NCBI GenBank assembly: GCA_949288735.1
Contig: CASELE010000004.1
Coordinates: 1-64,000 of the forward strand
Direction of reading: 5' to 3'
Source of the DNA: an uncultured Alistipes sp.
GTDB lineage: Bacteria; Bacteroidota; Bacteroidia; Bacteroidales; Rikenellaceae
Length of the DNA stretch: 64,000 nucleotides
The position numbers and the translations under genes are program-made. The notes under the pieces were generated by a model. It was not told the DNA's origin. It searched no databases and saw only the letters and a list, made by a program, of their open reading frames with translations. Shown here in pieces: positions 46,888 through 54,114 of the stretch. How positions within the stretch are numbered: position 1 is the first letter of the stretch; each line of letters begins with the position of its first letter.

Positions 46888-47483
46888 CGATATTGCCGCT
46901 CACCTATCTCGGCCCGGTCGAACACTTCGCCCGCCTGCTGCACGGGGGGTGCGTCGTGGACCTGGGCGAACACTTCGTGAAGCGCTCGGAGCGCAACCGG
47001 GCGCGTATCCTCGCGGCCGACGGCCCCATGGCGCTCACCGTGCCGGTGGTGCGGGCCAACCGTCCGCGCCAGCCGATGCGCGACCTGCGTATCGACTACT
47101 CCAGACGGTGGCAGCACCTGCACTGGGGGGCCCTGAACGCAGCCTACCGCTCGTCGCCCTACTTCGACCACTACGCCGCGCGTTTCGAACCCTTCTACCA
47201 GAAGGAGTACCGCTATCTGGCCGACTACGACCTCGACCTCCTCGCCCTTCTCTGCACGCTCGCCGGAATCCCCGAGCCGCCCCTCTCGGAGCGCTACGTC
47301 GAGGCCGCGGCCGGCGACCTCGACCTGCGGCCCAAGGGGAGTACGGGGGCGGGGTTCCGCCCCGCGCCCTATGTGCAGGTCTTCGCCGACCGCCTTCCCT
47401 TCGAGGCTAATCTGTCATTCGTCGATCTGCTTTTTGCCGAGGGTCCCTCGGCGCGGGAACTGCTGCTCCGCTCGCTGCCCTGA
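46884..47483 (+). CDS. WbqC-like family protein
   Basis: 199 aa. LTYLGPVEHFARLLHGGCVVDLGEHFVKRSERNRARIL fits the WbqC-like family N-terminus, and SRRWQHLHWGALNAAYRSSPYFDHYAARFEPFYQ is its most conserved block. WbqC proteins occur in O-antigen clusters and elsewhere; the biochemical role is not settled. Coupled to ispG (ATGA). Its last 77 bp are antisense to the 3' end of the GH2 gene, an unusually long convergent overlap for this genome. Confidence 0.88.
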   Translation: MTILPLTYLGPVEHFARLLHGGCVVDLGEHFVKRSERNRARILAADGPMALTVPVVRANRPRQPMRDLRIDYSRRWQHLHWGALNAAYRSSPYFDHYAARFEPFYQKEYRYLADYDLDLLALLCTLAGIPEPPLSERYVEAAAGDLDLRPKGSTGAGFRPAPYVQVFADRLPFEANLSFVDLLFAEGPSARELLLRSLP

Positions 47484-49437
47484 GCTCGAGGGTGTCGGCG
47501 GCGCCGCCGGCCGTCGCCACGATCGTGCAGGGGAACTCCAGCCGTACCGAATCCGAACGCCACTGACACGGGGCCCACTCGTGCAGGGCCACCGTGTCGC
47601 CTCCGACGACGAGCCGGGGACGCTCCCGCGCGTAGAGGTGCAGAGACTGCCGCGAGCCGTCGGCACGCAGCCGCCGCCGGTCGGCGATGCGGAGCGTCGG
47701 CTCGTTCCGGTTCCAGAGCGCGCGGTAGAGGTAGAAGGCATCCTTGCGCGTGCGGCGGTCGAAGGTGACGAGCCCCGAGGCGTTGATGCCGTAGGGGCGG
47801 CGGGCCGAGCCGAAGTCGAAGAGGTTGTCGATCCAGACGCCCCAAAAGAGCGAATCGGAGGCGAGGTGCTTCGCGTAGCTCTCGTGGAAGCGGGTCTGGC
47901 GGCTCTCGGGGAGCCAGCCCGTGCGGGGCTCCGGGACGAGGTCGGCGCGCTGGTGGTGCGTCATCCCCTCGTTGCCGTAGGCGACGCCCGAGCAGAGGGA
48001 ACTCCAGCTGCGCCGCAGCATTTCGCGCCAGATGCGCACGTCGTCGGGCGATCCCTTCTCCCAGCCCACGTTCTGCCGCCAGACGATGAGGTCGGTGACG
48101 AAGTTGAGCTCGCCGTCCTGGTCGCTCACGGCCGTCGTCGGCCGCGAGGGGTCGAGCCGGCGGGCCTCCTCGTGGAGCGTGCGGATGTACTCCGCGGGGT
48201 TGTCGCCCCGGCTGCGCAGACAGGAGAAGAGGCCCCACATGACCACCGAGGGGTGGTTGATGTGCTGGGCTATCGTCTCGCGCAGCTGGCGCACTCCGTT
48301 CTCGCACAGGCGCGGCGAGGCCGCGTAGCCCGTGTCGCCGAGAAAGGGGGCCTGCACGAGCGGCATCTCGACCCAGGCCAGCACGCCCGTCTCGTCGCAG
48401 CGGTCGTAGAGGAGGTCGTCGTGCGGCATCTCGGCCGAGCGGACGGCGTTGGCCCCCAGTTCGCGCACGAAGGCGAGGTCGCTCTCGATATCGGCCGCGG
48501 CGGGCGTGCCGCCCGAGAGGGGATGGTCGTGGTAGAGCGAGACCCCGCGGAACGTCGTCCGCCGGCCGTTGATCTCGAAGCCGCCGGCCGGGGTCGCGCG
48601 CAGCGAGCGGAAGCCCGTGCGCAGGGTGAGCGAGTCGCGCGAGTCTCCCTCCTCGACGCGGACGGTCACGCCGTAGAGCGCCGGCCGCTCCGGCGACCAG
48701 AGTTCGGGGTCGTCGATGGCGAAGGGTATCTCGACGGGGCGGCCGTCGAGCCGGGCCCGCACCTCGTGGGCGAAGGCGCGGTAGCCGTCCGGCGCGGTGA
48801 TTTCGAGCCGGACGGTGCAGGTGCCGTGGCGCAGCGGCGGCGCGAGGCGTATCTCGGCCCGCCCCTCGACCCGCTCGCCGGAGACCCGTTCGGGACGGAC
48901 GGCCACGCCGTCGGCCCCGTACCAGTCGGGGGTTACGGCCGTGCGGTCCGTGAGGATGAGTTCGGCGCGGCGGTAGATGCCGCCGTAGAGATTTCTCTCG
49001 GTCGAGAGGGGCAGCACGTCGTTCTGCCAGGCGTTGCTCACCTCCATGCGCAGGTCGTTGTCGGCGCCGAAGCGGACCATGTCGGTGATTTCGAAGACGA
49101 AGGCCGTGGCTCCGCCGCGGTGTTCGCCCGCATGGCGGCCGTTGACGTAGAGGCTTCCCACGCTCTGCACGCCGTAGAACTTCACGAAGAGGCGCTTCGA
49201 ACGCCACGCCTCGGGCACGTGCAGCAGCCGCTGGTAGGTGGCCGCCGTGCGCAGCAGGGGGCCGCAGCCCGCGGGGTCGGTGTTCCAGGTATGGGGCAGC
49301 GAGACGATGCGGGCGCGGTCGCTGTCGTTCTCGCTGCGGAAGAAGAAGCGCCACCCCTCGTCGAGGGGAAGCACCTCGCGTGCCGCCGCCGGCGCGACGG
49401 CCAGCATGAGAAGGGCCAGAAGAGTCAGTCGTTTCAT
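47407..49437 (-). CDS. GH2-fold secreted protein lacking both catalytic glutamates
   Basis: 676 aa. Signal peptide (MKRLTLLALLMLAVAPAAA), then the GH2 N-terminal jelly roll (LPHTWNTD, LYVNGRHAGEHRGGATAFVFEIT, NAWQNDVLPLSTERNLYGGIYRRAEL), an Ig-like domain and the TIM barrel (FEINGRRTTFRGVSLYHDHP, LGANAVRSAEMPHDDLLYDRCDETG). The acid/base site, normally NE in HPSVxxWGLxNE, reads HPSVVMWGLFSC (Ser405-Cys406), and the nucleophile, normally E in SEYGAG, reads VAYGNEG (Ala486). It is therefore likely non-hydrolytic, or uses another mechanism. Start overlaps the stop of the invertase (ATGA); an internal promoter lies inside the invertase gene. Confidence 0.85.
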   Translation of the reverse strand: MKRLTLLALLMLAVAPAAAREVLPLDEGWRFFFRSENDSDRARIVSLPHTWNTDPAGCGPLLRTAATYQRLLHVPEAWRSKRLFVKFYGVQSVGSLYVNGRHAGEHRGGATAFVFEITDMVRFGADNDLRMEVSNAWQNDVLPLSTERNLYGGIYRRAELILTDRTAVTPDWYGADGVAVRPERVSGERVEGRAEIRLAPPLRHGTCTVRLEITAPDGYRAFAHEVRARLDGRPVEIPFAIDDPELWSPERPALYGVTVRVEEGDSRDSLTLRTGFRSLRATPAGGFEINGRRTTFRGVSLYHDHPLSGGTPAAADIESDLAFVRELGANAVRSAEMPHDDLLYDRCDETGVLAWVEMPLVQAPFLGDTGYAASPRLCENGVRQLRETIAQHINHPSVVMWGLFSCLRSRGDNPAEYIRTLHEEARRLDPSRPTTAVSDQDGELNFVTDLIVWRQNVGWEKGSPDDVRIWREMLRRSWSSLCSGVAYGNEGMTHHQRADLVPEPRTGWLPESRQTRFHESYAKHLASDSLFWGVWIDNLFDFGSARRPYGINASGLVTFDRRTRKDAFYLYRALWNRNEPTLRIADRRRLRADGSRQSLHLYARERPRLVVGGDTVALHEWAPCQWRSDSVRLEFPCTIVATAGGAADTLELRAASGAAVPAPRDPRQKADRRMTD

Positions 49438-50135
49438 GGTCGGGAGGAATCTTCGACGCACAAAGGTAGCAAAGTTCCTTCCGATGTCCAATTCCGGCGG
49501 GCGGCGTGGCGCTCCTTCATCTTCTCGGCGGCCCTCCCGACGTCGGGATCCATGCGACGGAGCGCGGAGAAGGTGTCGCGCGAGACGCCGAAGCGGCCGC
49601 AGATGCGGGTGACGGAGTGCCCCTCGTCGAGCAGGCGGAGGATGAGGCCGCGGTTTTCGAGCAGCATGTTGAGCTTCGTGCAGCTCCCCTTGCGGCGCCC
49701 GAGCTTCACGCCGGCGGCCTTGCGCTGGGCGAGCGCCTCGCGCGTGCGCATCGAGATGAGGTTGCGCTCGATTTCGGCCACCAGTCCGAAGGCGAAACAG
49801 AGCACCTTGCTGTTGATGGAGCGGTCGAAGGTGTAGCCCTCCTTGGTGGTGTAGAGGGCGATGCCGCGCTCCAGGCACCTGCCCATGATCTCCATCAGGT
49901 CGGTGAGCGAGCGGCTCAGGCGCGAGATCTCGGTCACGATGAGCGTGTCGCCCTGCCCGAGACGGCGGAGCAGCGCGCCGAGCTTGCGTCGGCGCCCCTC
50001 CTTGCGGCCGCTGGCCACCTCGACCACCCAGCGTTCCACGACGATGTTGCGGCTTGCGGCGAAGCGGCGGATCTCCTCCTGCTGGTTCTGCGGATGCTGT
50101 CTGCCGGTGCTGACTCTGAGATAACCTACGATCAT
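49434..50135 (-). CDS. Serine recombinase, Mpi-like DNA invertase
   Basis: 233 aa. Resolvase/invertase N-terminal domain: MIVGYLRVSTGRQHPQNQQEEI with catalytic Ser9, DTLIVTEISRLSRSLTDLMEI, and FAFGLVAEIERNLISMRTREALAQRKAAGVKLGRRKGS leading into the E-helix, then a C-terminal HTH (GHSVTRICGRFGVSRDTFSALRRM). The pattern matches Mpi of Bacteroides fragilis, which inverts polysaccharide promoters at many loci. The about 40 residues after the HTH are an extension. No flanking inverted recombination sites are recognised in the window, so targets may be distant. Coupled by ATGA to the GH2 gene and divergent from an HTH gene. The promoter is unclear; an A7T9 run lies upstream. Confidence 0.92.
   Translation of the reverse strand: MIVGYLRVSTGRQHPQNQQEEIRRFAASRNIVVERWVVEVASGRKEGRRRKLGALLRRLGQGDTLIVTEISRLSRSLTDLMEIMGRCLERGIALYTTKEGYTFDRSINSKVLCFAFGLVAEIERNLISMRTREALAQRKAAGVKLGRRKGSCTKLNMLLENRGLILRLLDEGHSVTRICGRFGVSRDTFSALRRMDPDVGRAAEKMKERHAARRNWTSEGTLLPLCVEDSSRP
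49461..49492 (-). promoter_or_regulatory. Internal promoter for the GH2 gene inside the invertase gene: ATTG - 20 nt - TACCTTTG
   Basis: On the minus strand -33 ATTG (49489-49492) and -7 TACCTTTG (49461-49468, perfect), spacing 20 nt, 23 nt before the GH2 ATG. It lies in the last about 20 codons of the invertase. Confidence 0.7.
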
Positions 50136-50223
50136 AAGAAAAAAATTTTTTTTTGGTTTTCCGGCCGTGCGGCGCACTCTTTGCCGCCGTGCCGTGAAGA
50201 GTACGGCGAAGAGCCCCTTTCCG

Positions 50224-50231
50224 TATATTTG
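50224..50231 (+). promoter_or_regulatory. -7 promoter box TATATTTG for the HTH gene leader
   Basis: Perfect TAnnTTTG. It predicts a transcript start near 50237, about 130 nt before the HTH start codon. A short ORF of 19 codons begins at ATG 50239. Confidence 0.6.
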
Positions 50232-50238
50232 TGCCGTT

Positions 50239-50298
50239 ATGCAGCAGGGCCCGGCGGCCGGTGCGGGGGCGGAGCGACGGCCCGCGGTCGGGCCGTAG
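50239..50298 (+). CDS. Possible 19-aa leader peptide ORF
   Basis: ATG 50239 to TAG, encoding MQQGPAAGAGAERRPAVGP. It begins 7 nt after the -7 box and ends 2 nt beyond a hairpin (50277-50296), a layout compatible with translation-dependent control of the HTH gene. There is no homology and it may be chance. Confidence 0.25.
   Translation: MQQGPAAGAGAERRPAVGP
50277..50296 (+). promoter_or_regulatory. Leader hairpin upstream of the HTH gene
   Basis: ACGGCCCG-CGGT-CGGGCCGT, a perfect 8-bp stem with a tetraloop, inside the predicted leader. Possibly an attenuator. Confidence 0.5.
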
Positions 50299-50331
50299 AG
50301 AGCTCCCGCGGGGGCGAACACGAAGAGGCTG

Positions 50332-50351
50332 TGCGTATTATGTGATACGCA
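50332..50351. promoter_or_regulatory. Inverted repeat upstream of the HTH gene, candidate operator
   Basis: TGCGTAT-TATGTG-ATACGCA, 7-bp half-sites separated by 6 nt, 14 nt before the HTH ATG. The symmetry fits binding by a dimeric HTH protein (self-regulation), or a hairpin. Confidence 0.5.
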
Positions 50352-50365
50352 TAAAACAGATTTAT

Positions 50366-50614
50366 ATGGAAAACTTTGCAGACGGAAAAATATCTGTTCT
50401 TATGATGAGCTACGAAGAGGAAATCGCACACATCTCTGCCCGTATCAGAGAGTTGCGAAAAGGGAGAGGTTGGACGGTGCAGGAGCTGGCTTATCGCTGC
50501 GAGATCGAGAGGTCGAATCTGAGCCGTATCGAAAGCGGTCGCGCCAACGTGACGCTGAAGACGCTCTGCGCCATCAGCAACGCCCTTGGGGTTGCCCTGC
50601 GCGATCTTGTCTGA
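50366..50614 (+). CDS. Small XRE-type HTH transcriptional regulator
   Basis: 82 aa. EEEIAHISARIRELRKGRGWTVQELAYRCEIERSNLSRIESGRANVTLKTLCAISNALGVALRDLV is a complete HTH_3 domain (given here as one recognisable block in pieces: RELRKGRGWTVQELA, ERSNLSRIESGR, TLKTLCAISNALGV). ATG 50366 is chosen; ATG 50402 or 50405 would give a 70- or 69-residue form containing the whole domain. No partner toxin gene is adjacent. Divergent from the invertase; it may control it and itself through the inverted repeat at 50332. Confidence 0.85.
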   Translation: MENFADGKISVLMMSYEEEIAHISARIRELRKGRGWTVQELAYRCEIERSNLSRIESGRANVTLKTLCAISNALGVALRDLV

Positions 50615-50634
50615 TCCGCCGGGGCTGGAGTGTT

Positions 50635-50666
50635 GTTGTTTTTGCCCCTGCTTTACACTATCTTTG
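50635..50666 (+). promoter_or_regulatory. Promoter of the cvpA operon: GTTG - 20 nt - TATCTTTG
   Basis: Perfect -7 TATCTTTG at 50659-50666, GTTG at 50635-50638, spacing 20 nt. A GAGGAG stretch lies 7 nt before the ATG at 50699. Confidence 0.78.
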
Positions 50667-50698
50667 CGGCGGATTTTATTGTTTGAGGAGATCTGCCG

Positions 50699-51196
50699 AT
50701 GAATGCGATCGACCTGGTCGTCTATCTGGTCCTGGCCTTCGCCCTCTTCGAGGGGTGGCGCCGGGGCATGGTGCTGCAGTTGTGTTCGCTGGCGGGACTC
50801 GTCGCCGGCATCTGGCTGGCCGCGCGCTACGGCGCGACGGTCGGCGGGTGGCTGCGGCTGGATGCGTCGGTCGCGGCGGCCGGCGGCTTCGCCGCGGTGG
50901 TGGTGGTCGTGGTGATTGCCGTGGCGGTGCTGGGACGTCTGCTGCGCCGTCTTTTCCGATTCGCGGGCTTCGGCCTTCCCGACATCGTGCTGGGTATCGC
51001 CGTCGCGGCGGCGAAATACCTGCTGCTGCTGAGCGTCGCCTTCGCGGCCTTCGACAGCCTCAATGCGGAGTATGCCCTCGCCAGCCGCACGACCGTCGAA
51101 GGTTCGCGCTGGTACCGCCCCGTGCGCGACCTCTCGGGACGGATGCTCCCCTTTCTCGACTGGGCCGGAGAGCGCCTCTCGGCCGATGAGGCCTGA
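50699..51196 (+). CDS. CvpA family inner-membrane protein
   Basis: 165 aa with four predicted membrane helices. MNAIDLVVYLVLAFALFEGWRRGMVLQLCSLAGLVAGIWLAAR is the CvpA N-terminus (D at the start of helix 1, GxxxG after it), and VVVIAVAVLGRLLRRL plus GFGLPDIVLGIAVAAAKYLLLLSV follow. CvpA is implicated in colicin V production/export and envelope homeostasis; the mechanism is unknown. First gene of the cvpA-rsgA-trmH-aminotransferase run; 3 nt before rsgA. Confidence 0.9.
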   Translation: MNAIDLVVYLVLAFALFEGWRRGMVLQLCSLAGLVAGIWLAARYGATVGGWLRLDASVAAAGGFAAVVVVVVIAVAVLGRLLRRLFRFAGFGLPDIVLGIAVAAAKYLLLLSVAFAAFDSLNAEYALASRTTVEGSRWYRPVRDLSGRMLPFLDWAGERLSADEA

Positions 51197-51199
51197 CGC

Positions 51200-52120
51200 A
51201 TGGAACGGAACTTCACGGGCATCGTGACCCGCGCGACGGGTAGCTGGTACGAGGTCTTCGCCGGGGGGCGGAGCGTGCGCTGCCGCATCCGGGGCCGCAT
51301 CCGTCTGCGGGGGGTGCGCTCGACCAACCCCGTGGTGGTGGGCGACGCGGTGCGCTGCCTGACCGACGAGGAGGGCGAGGGGATCATCGTCGACATACTG
51401 CCGCGCCGCAACTACGTCATACGCCGTGCGTCGAACCTCTCGAAGGAGTCGCACATCATCGCCGCCAACATCGACCAGGCGCTGCTTCTGGCGACCCTCT
51501 CCGAACCGGAGACGGCCCCCGAATTCGTCGACCGCTTTCTGGTGACGTGCGAGGCCTACCGTATCCCCGTCGTGCTCCTTCTCTCGAAGTGCGACCTGCA
51601 GCATCCCGACGCGCTGGCCGCCTTTCGCGCCGTATACGAAGGCGCGGGTTACCGCGTGCTGGAGGTGACGGCCGTCGAGGGTCGCGGCGTGGAGGAGGTG
51701 CGCGCCCTGCTGACGGGGCGCACGACCCTCGTGGCGGGCAATTCGGGGGTGGGCAAGTCGACCCTCGTGCAGGCCATCGACCCGACGCTCGACATCCGTA
51801 TCGGCGCCCTCTCGGAGGCGCACCGCAAGGGGCGCCACACCACCACCTTCTCGACCATGTATCCGCTCGCCGGCGGCGGGTGGATCATCGATACGCCGGG
51901 CATCAAGGGGTTCGGCCTGCTCGACATCGACGACGCCGAGCTGTGGCACTACTTCCCCGAGATGCTGCGCGTCGCGCCCGAGTGCCGCTTCTACAACTGC
52001 ACCCATACCCACGAGCCGGGCTGCGCCGTCCGCGAGGCGGTGGAGTGCGGCACGATTGCACCGGAGCGCTACGAGAGTTACCTCAAGATGCTTTCGGACG
52101 ATGAAAAATACCGAAGATAA
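51200..52120 (+). CDS. rsgA: Ribosome small-subunit-dependent GTPase A
   Basis: 306 aa. A late 30S assembly checkpoint. Circularly permuted GTPase order: OB-fold domain (residues about 1-70), G4 LLLSKCDLQHP, G5 region, G1 VAGNSGVGKSTLVQAI, G2 RKGRHTTTFSTM, G3 IDTPGIKGFGL. The C-terminal zinc knuckle is CRFYNCTHTHEPGCAVREAV (C-x4-C-x-H-x5-C). Start chosen with MERNFTGIV after a 3-nt gap. Its last 20 bp overlap trmH. Confidence 0.96.
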   Translation: MERNFTGIVTRATGSWYEVFAGGRSVRCRIRGRIRLRGVRSTNPVVVGDAVRCLTDEEGEGIIVDILPRRNYVIRRASNLSKESHIIAANIDQALLLATLSEPETAPEFVDRFLVTCEAYRIPVVLLLSKCDLQHPDALAAFRAVYEGAGYRVLEVTAVEGRGVEEVRALLTGRTTLVAGNSGVGKSTLVQAIDPTLDIRIGALSEAHRKGRHTTTFSTMYPLAGGGWIIDTPGIKGFGLLDIDDAELWHYFPEMLRVAPECRFYNCTHTHEPGCAVREAVECGTIAPERYESYLKMLSDDEKYRR

Positions 52121-52847
52121 GAGCCCGCTCGCCGGCGTCGGCGATGCCGGGAGCGCGGCCGCCCTCATCGGGCGGCTCGCCGGTTTCATGACACCCGAAC
52201 GGGCCGCCACGCTGGTCCGCGCCGCCTCCATGCGCACGCGCTACATGACCGTGCTGGCCGAGAACACCTTCCATCCGCAGAACGCCGCCGCACTGGTGCG
52301 CCACTGCGAGGCCTTCGGCCTGCAGGAGATGCATACCGTAGAGACGCTCTGCCGCTTCGCGCCGGCGGCGTCGGTGGTGCGCGGCACCGACCGCTGGGTC
52401 GACATCCGCAGGCACCGCTCGACGGCCGCGGCCCTCGCCGCGCTGCGCGGCCGCGGCTACCGCATCGTGGCGACGACGCCCCACCGCGAGTCGTGCACGC
52501 CCGAGACCTTCGACGTCACGCGCGGCCCCTTCGCCCTGGTCTTCGGCACGGAGCATGCCGGCATCTCGGACGAGGTCTTCGCCGCGGCCGACGAGTACCT
52601 CCGCATACCCATGTGCGGCATGGTCGAGAGCCTCAACGTCTCGGCCTCGGCCGCCATACTCATCTACATCCTTTCGGAGCGCATGCGGCAGCAGGTCCCC
52701 GACTGGCGCCTCACGCCCGCCGAGCGGGACGAGGTGCTCCTGGGGTGGATGCGCCGCTCGGTACGGGGCGCCGACGAGATTCTCGCGCGGCTCGATGCCG
52801 CGGAGGGGTCCCGAGAGGGGGAACAACGACACGAATCGGAACGATGA
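52101..52847 (+). CDS. trmH: SpoU-family RNA 2'-O-methyltransferase (TrmH-like)
   Basis: 248 aa. SPOUT (knot) fold. Motif 1: LAENTFHPQNAAALVRHCEAFGLQEMHTV with the catalytic Arg, motif 2: FALVFGTEHAGISDEVF, motif 3: IPMCGMVESLNVSASAAILIY. It resembles tRNA Gm18 methyltransferase TrmH more than 23S RlmB, because it lacks the N-terminal substrate-binding domain of RlmB. Start at ATG 52101 overlaps rsgA by 20 bp. ATGA overlap with the aminotransferase. Confidence 0.91.
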   Translation: MKNTEDKSPLAGVGDAGSAAALIGRLAGFMTPERAATLVRAASMRTRYMTVLAENTFHPQNAAALVRHCEAFGLQEMHTVETLCRFAPAASVVRGTDRWVDIRRHRSTAAALAALRGRGYRIVATTPHRESCTPETFDVTRGPFALVFGTEHAGISDEVFAAADEYLRIPMCGMVESLNVSASAAILIYILSERMRQQVPDWRLTPAERDEVLLGWMRRSVRGADEILARLDAAEGSREGEQRHESER

Positions 52848-54046
52848 ACGAACCCATTCTGCGCAGGCAGTTCCTGGCCCACGTGGGCCAGACCTCGCCC
52901 TCGCCCCTCATGATCGAGGTGGCGCGGGCCGAAGGAGTCTTCTTCCATACGCCCGAGGGCAAGCGTTACTACGACCTGGTGGCGGGCGTCTCGGTGAGCA
53001 ACGTGGGCCACGGCAATCCGGCCGTGGTGCGGGCCGTGCAGGAGCAGGCCGCGCGCTACATGCACGTGATGGTCTACGGCGAGCTGATCGAACGGCCGCA
53101 GGTGGCCTACGCCGCGAAGCTCGCGGCGCTGCTGCCCGAGCCGCTCTCGAGCGTCTACTTCGTCAACTCGGGCGCCGAGGCGGTCGAGGGGGCCCTCAAG
53201 CTGGCCAAGCGCTTCACGGGGCGCACGGAACTCGTCTCGATGCGCCGCGCCTATCACGGCTCGACCCACGGCGCGATGAGCCTGATGGGGACGCCCGAAG
53301 GCGAGGAGTGGAAGGCCGCCTTCAGGCCGCTGCTGCCCGACGTGCGTTCCATCGAATTCAACGATTTCGGCGCCCTCGGGGCGATCACCGAACGCACGGC
53401 CGGTGTGCTCGTCGAACCGGTGCAGGGCGAGGCGGGGGTGCGGCCTCCGGCTCCGGGCTACCTCGAGGCGCTGCGCCGCCGCTGCGACGAGGTGGGGGCG
53501 CTGCTCCTCTTCGACGAGATACAGACGGGGATGGGCCGCACGGGGGCCCTCTTCGCCATGCAGCGCTACGGCGTCGTGCCCGACATCGTATGTCTGGCCA
53601 AGGCCTTCGGCGGCGGCATGCCGCTCGGGGCCTTCATCTCGTCGAAGCGGATCATGGATTCGCTCCAGACGGCCCCGGCGCTGGGCCACATCACCACCTT
53701 CGGCGGCCATCCGGTCTGCTGCGCCGCGGGGCTCGCGGCGCTCGACTATCTGCTCGAACACCGTGTGGTGGAGGAGGTCGAGGCGAAGGGGGCGCTCTAC
53801 GAGGAGCTGCTGGGCGACCATCCGCAGGTGCGCGGGATACGGCGCAGCGGCCTGCTGCTGGCCGTCGAGCTGGGTTCGTCGGAGAAGCTCTACCGCATGA
53901 TGGAGCTCTTCCGCGAGGAGGGCATCCTGAGCGACTGGTTCCTCTACTGCGACACGGCCTTCCGCATTTCGCCCCCGCTGACCATCACGCGGGAGGAGGT
54001 GTGCGACAGCGCCCGCATCGTGCGCCGCTGTCTCGACCGGCTCTGA
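52844..54046 (+). CDS. Class III pyridoxal-phosphate aminotransferase
   Basis: 400 aa. GVFFHTPEGKRYYDLVAGVSVSNVGHGNPAVVRAV, VYFVNSGAEAVEGALKLAKRFTGRTELVSMRRAYHGSTHGAM, LLLFDEIQTGMGRTGALFA (the PLP-stacking Asp) and DIVCLAKAFGGGMPLGAFISS with the Schiff-base Lys are all intact, followed by TTFGGHPVCCAAGLA. The family includes acetylornithine, 4-aminobutyrate and ornithine aminotransferases, so substrate assignment is not safe; no arginine-biosynthesis genes lie near. Fourth gene of the run; ends before a hairpin. Confidence 0.93.
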   Translation: MNEPILRRQFLAHVGQTSPSPLMIEVARAEGVFFHTPEGKRYYDLVAGVSVSNVGHGNPAVVRAVQEQAARYMHVMVYGELIERPQVAYAAKLAALLPEPLSSVYFVNSGAEAVEGALKLAKRFTGRTELVSMRRAYHGSTHGAMSLMGTPEGEEWKAAFRPLLPDVRSIEFNDFGALGAITERTAGVLVEPVQGEAGVRPPAPGYLEALRRRCDEVGALLLFDEIQTGMGRTGALFAMQRYGVVPDIVCLAKAFGGGMPLGAFISSKRIMDSLQTAPALGHITTFGGHPVCCAAGLAALDYLLEHRVVEEVEAKGALYEELLGDHPQVRGIRRSGLLLAVELGSSEKLYRMMELFREEGILSDWFLYCDTAFRISPPLTITREEVCDSARIVRRCLDRL

Positions 54047-54068
54047 CCCTGTCCGTGCGGATAACGCA

Positions 54069-54094
54069 GCGCCCCGGCCCGCAGGCCGGGGCGC
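54069..54094. terminator. Bidirectional hairpin between the aminotransferase and nfo
   Basis: GCGCCCCGGCC (54069-54079) pairs perfectly with GGCCGGGGCGC (54084-54094), 4-nt loop. It lies between convergent genes 68 nt apart, without a U-tract. Confidence 0.75.
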
Positions 54095-54114
54095 CGCCTC
54101 TCTCCGGGCGGGGC

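Noticed and set aside
42840..47483. Open reading frame of about 1500 codons on the + strand running antisense to recG
   Set aside because: Only the final 200 codons (WbqC-like) show homology; the rest is Arg/Gly/Ala-rich shadow sequence opposite recG and DUF3108, expected at this GC content.
49434..50365. Invertible promoter flanked by recombination sites beside the invertase
   Set aside because: I searched the 230-bp divergent gap and found only short GC hairpins and one 7-bp inverted repeat, none placed as paired recombination sites.
50366..50614. HTH protein as antitoxin of a toxin-antitoxin pair
   Set aside because: No small adjacent gene resembles a toxin; the flanks are the invertase and cvpA.
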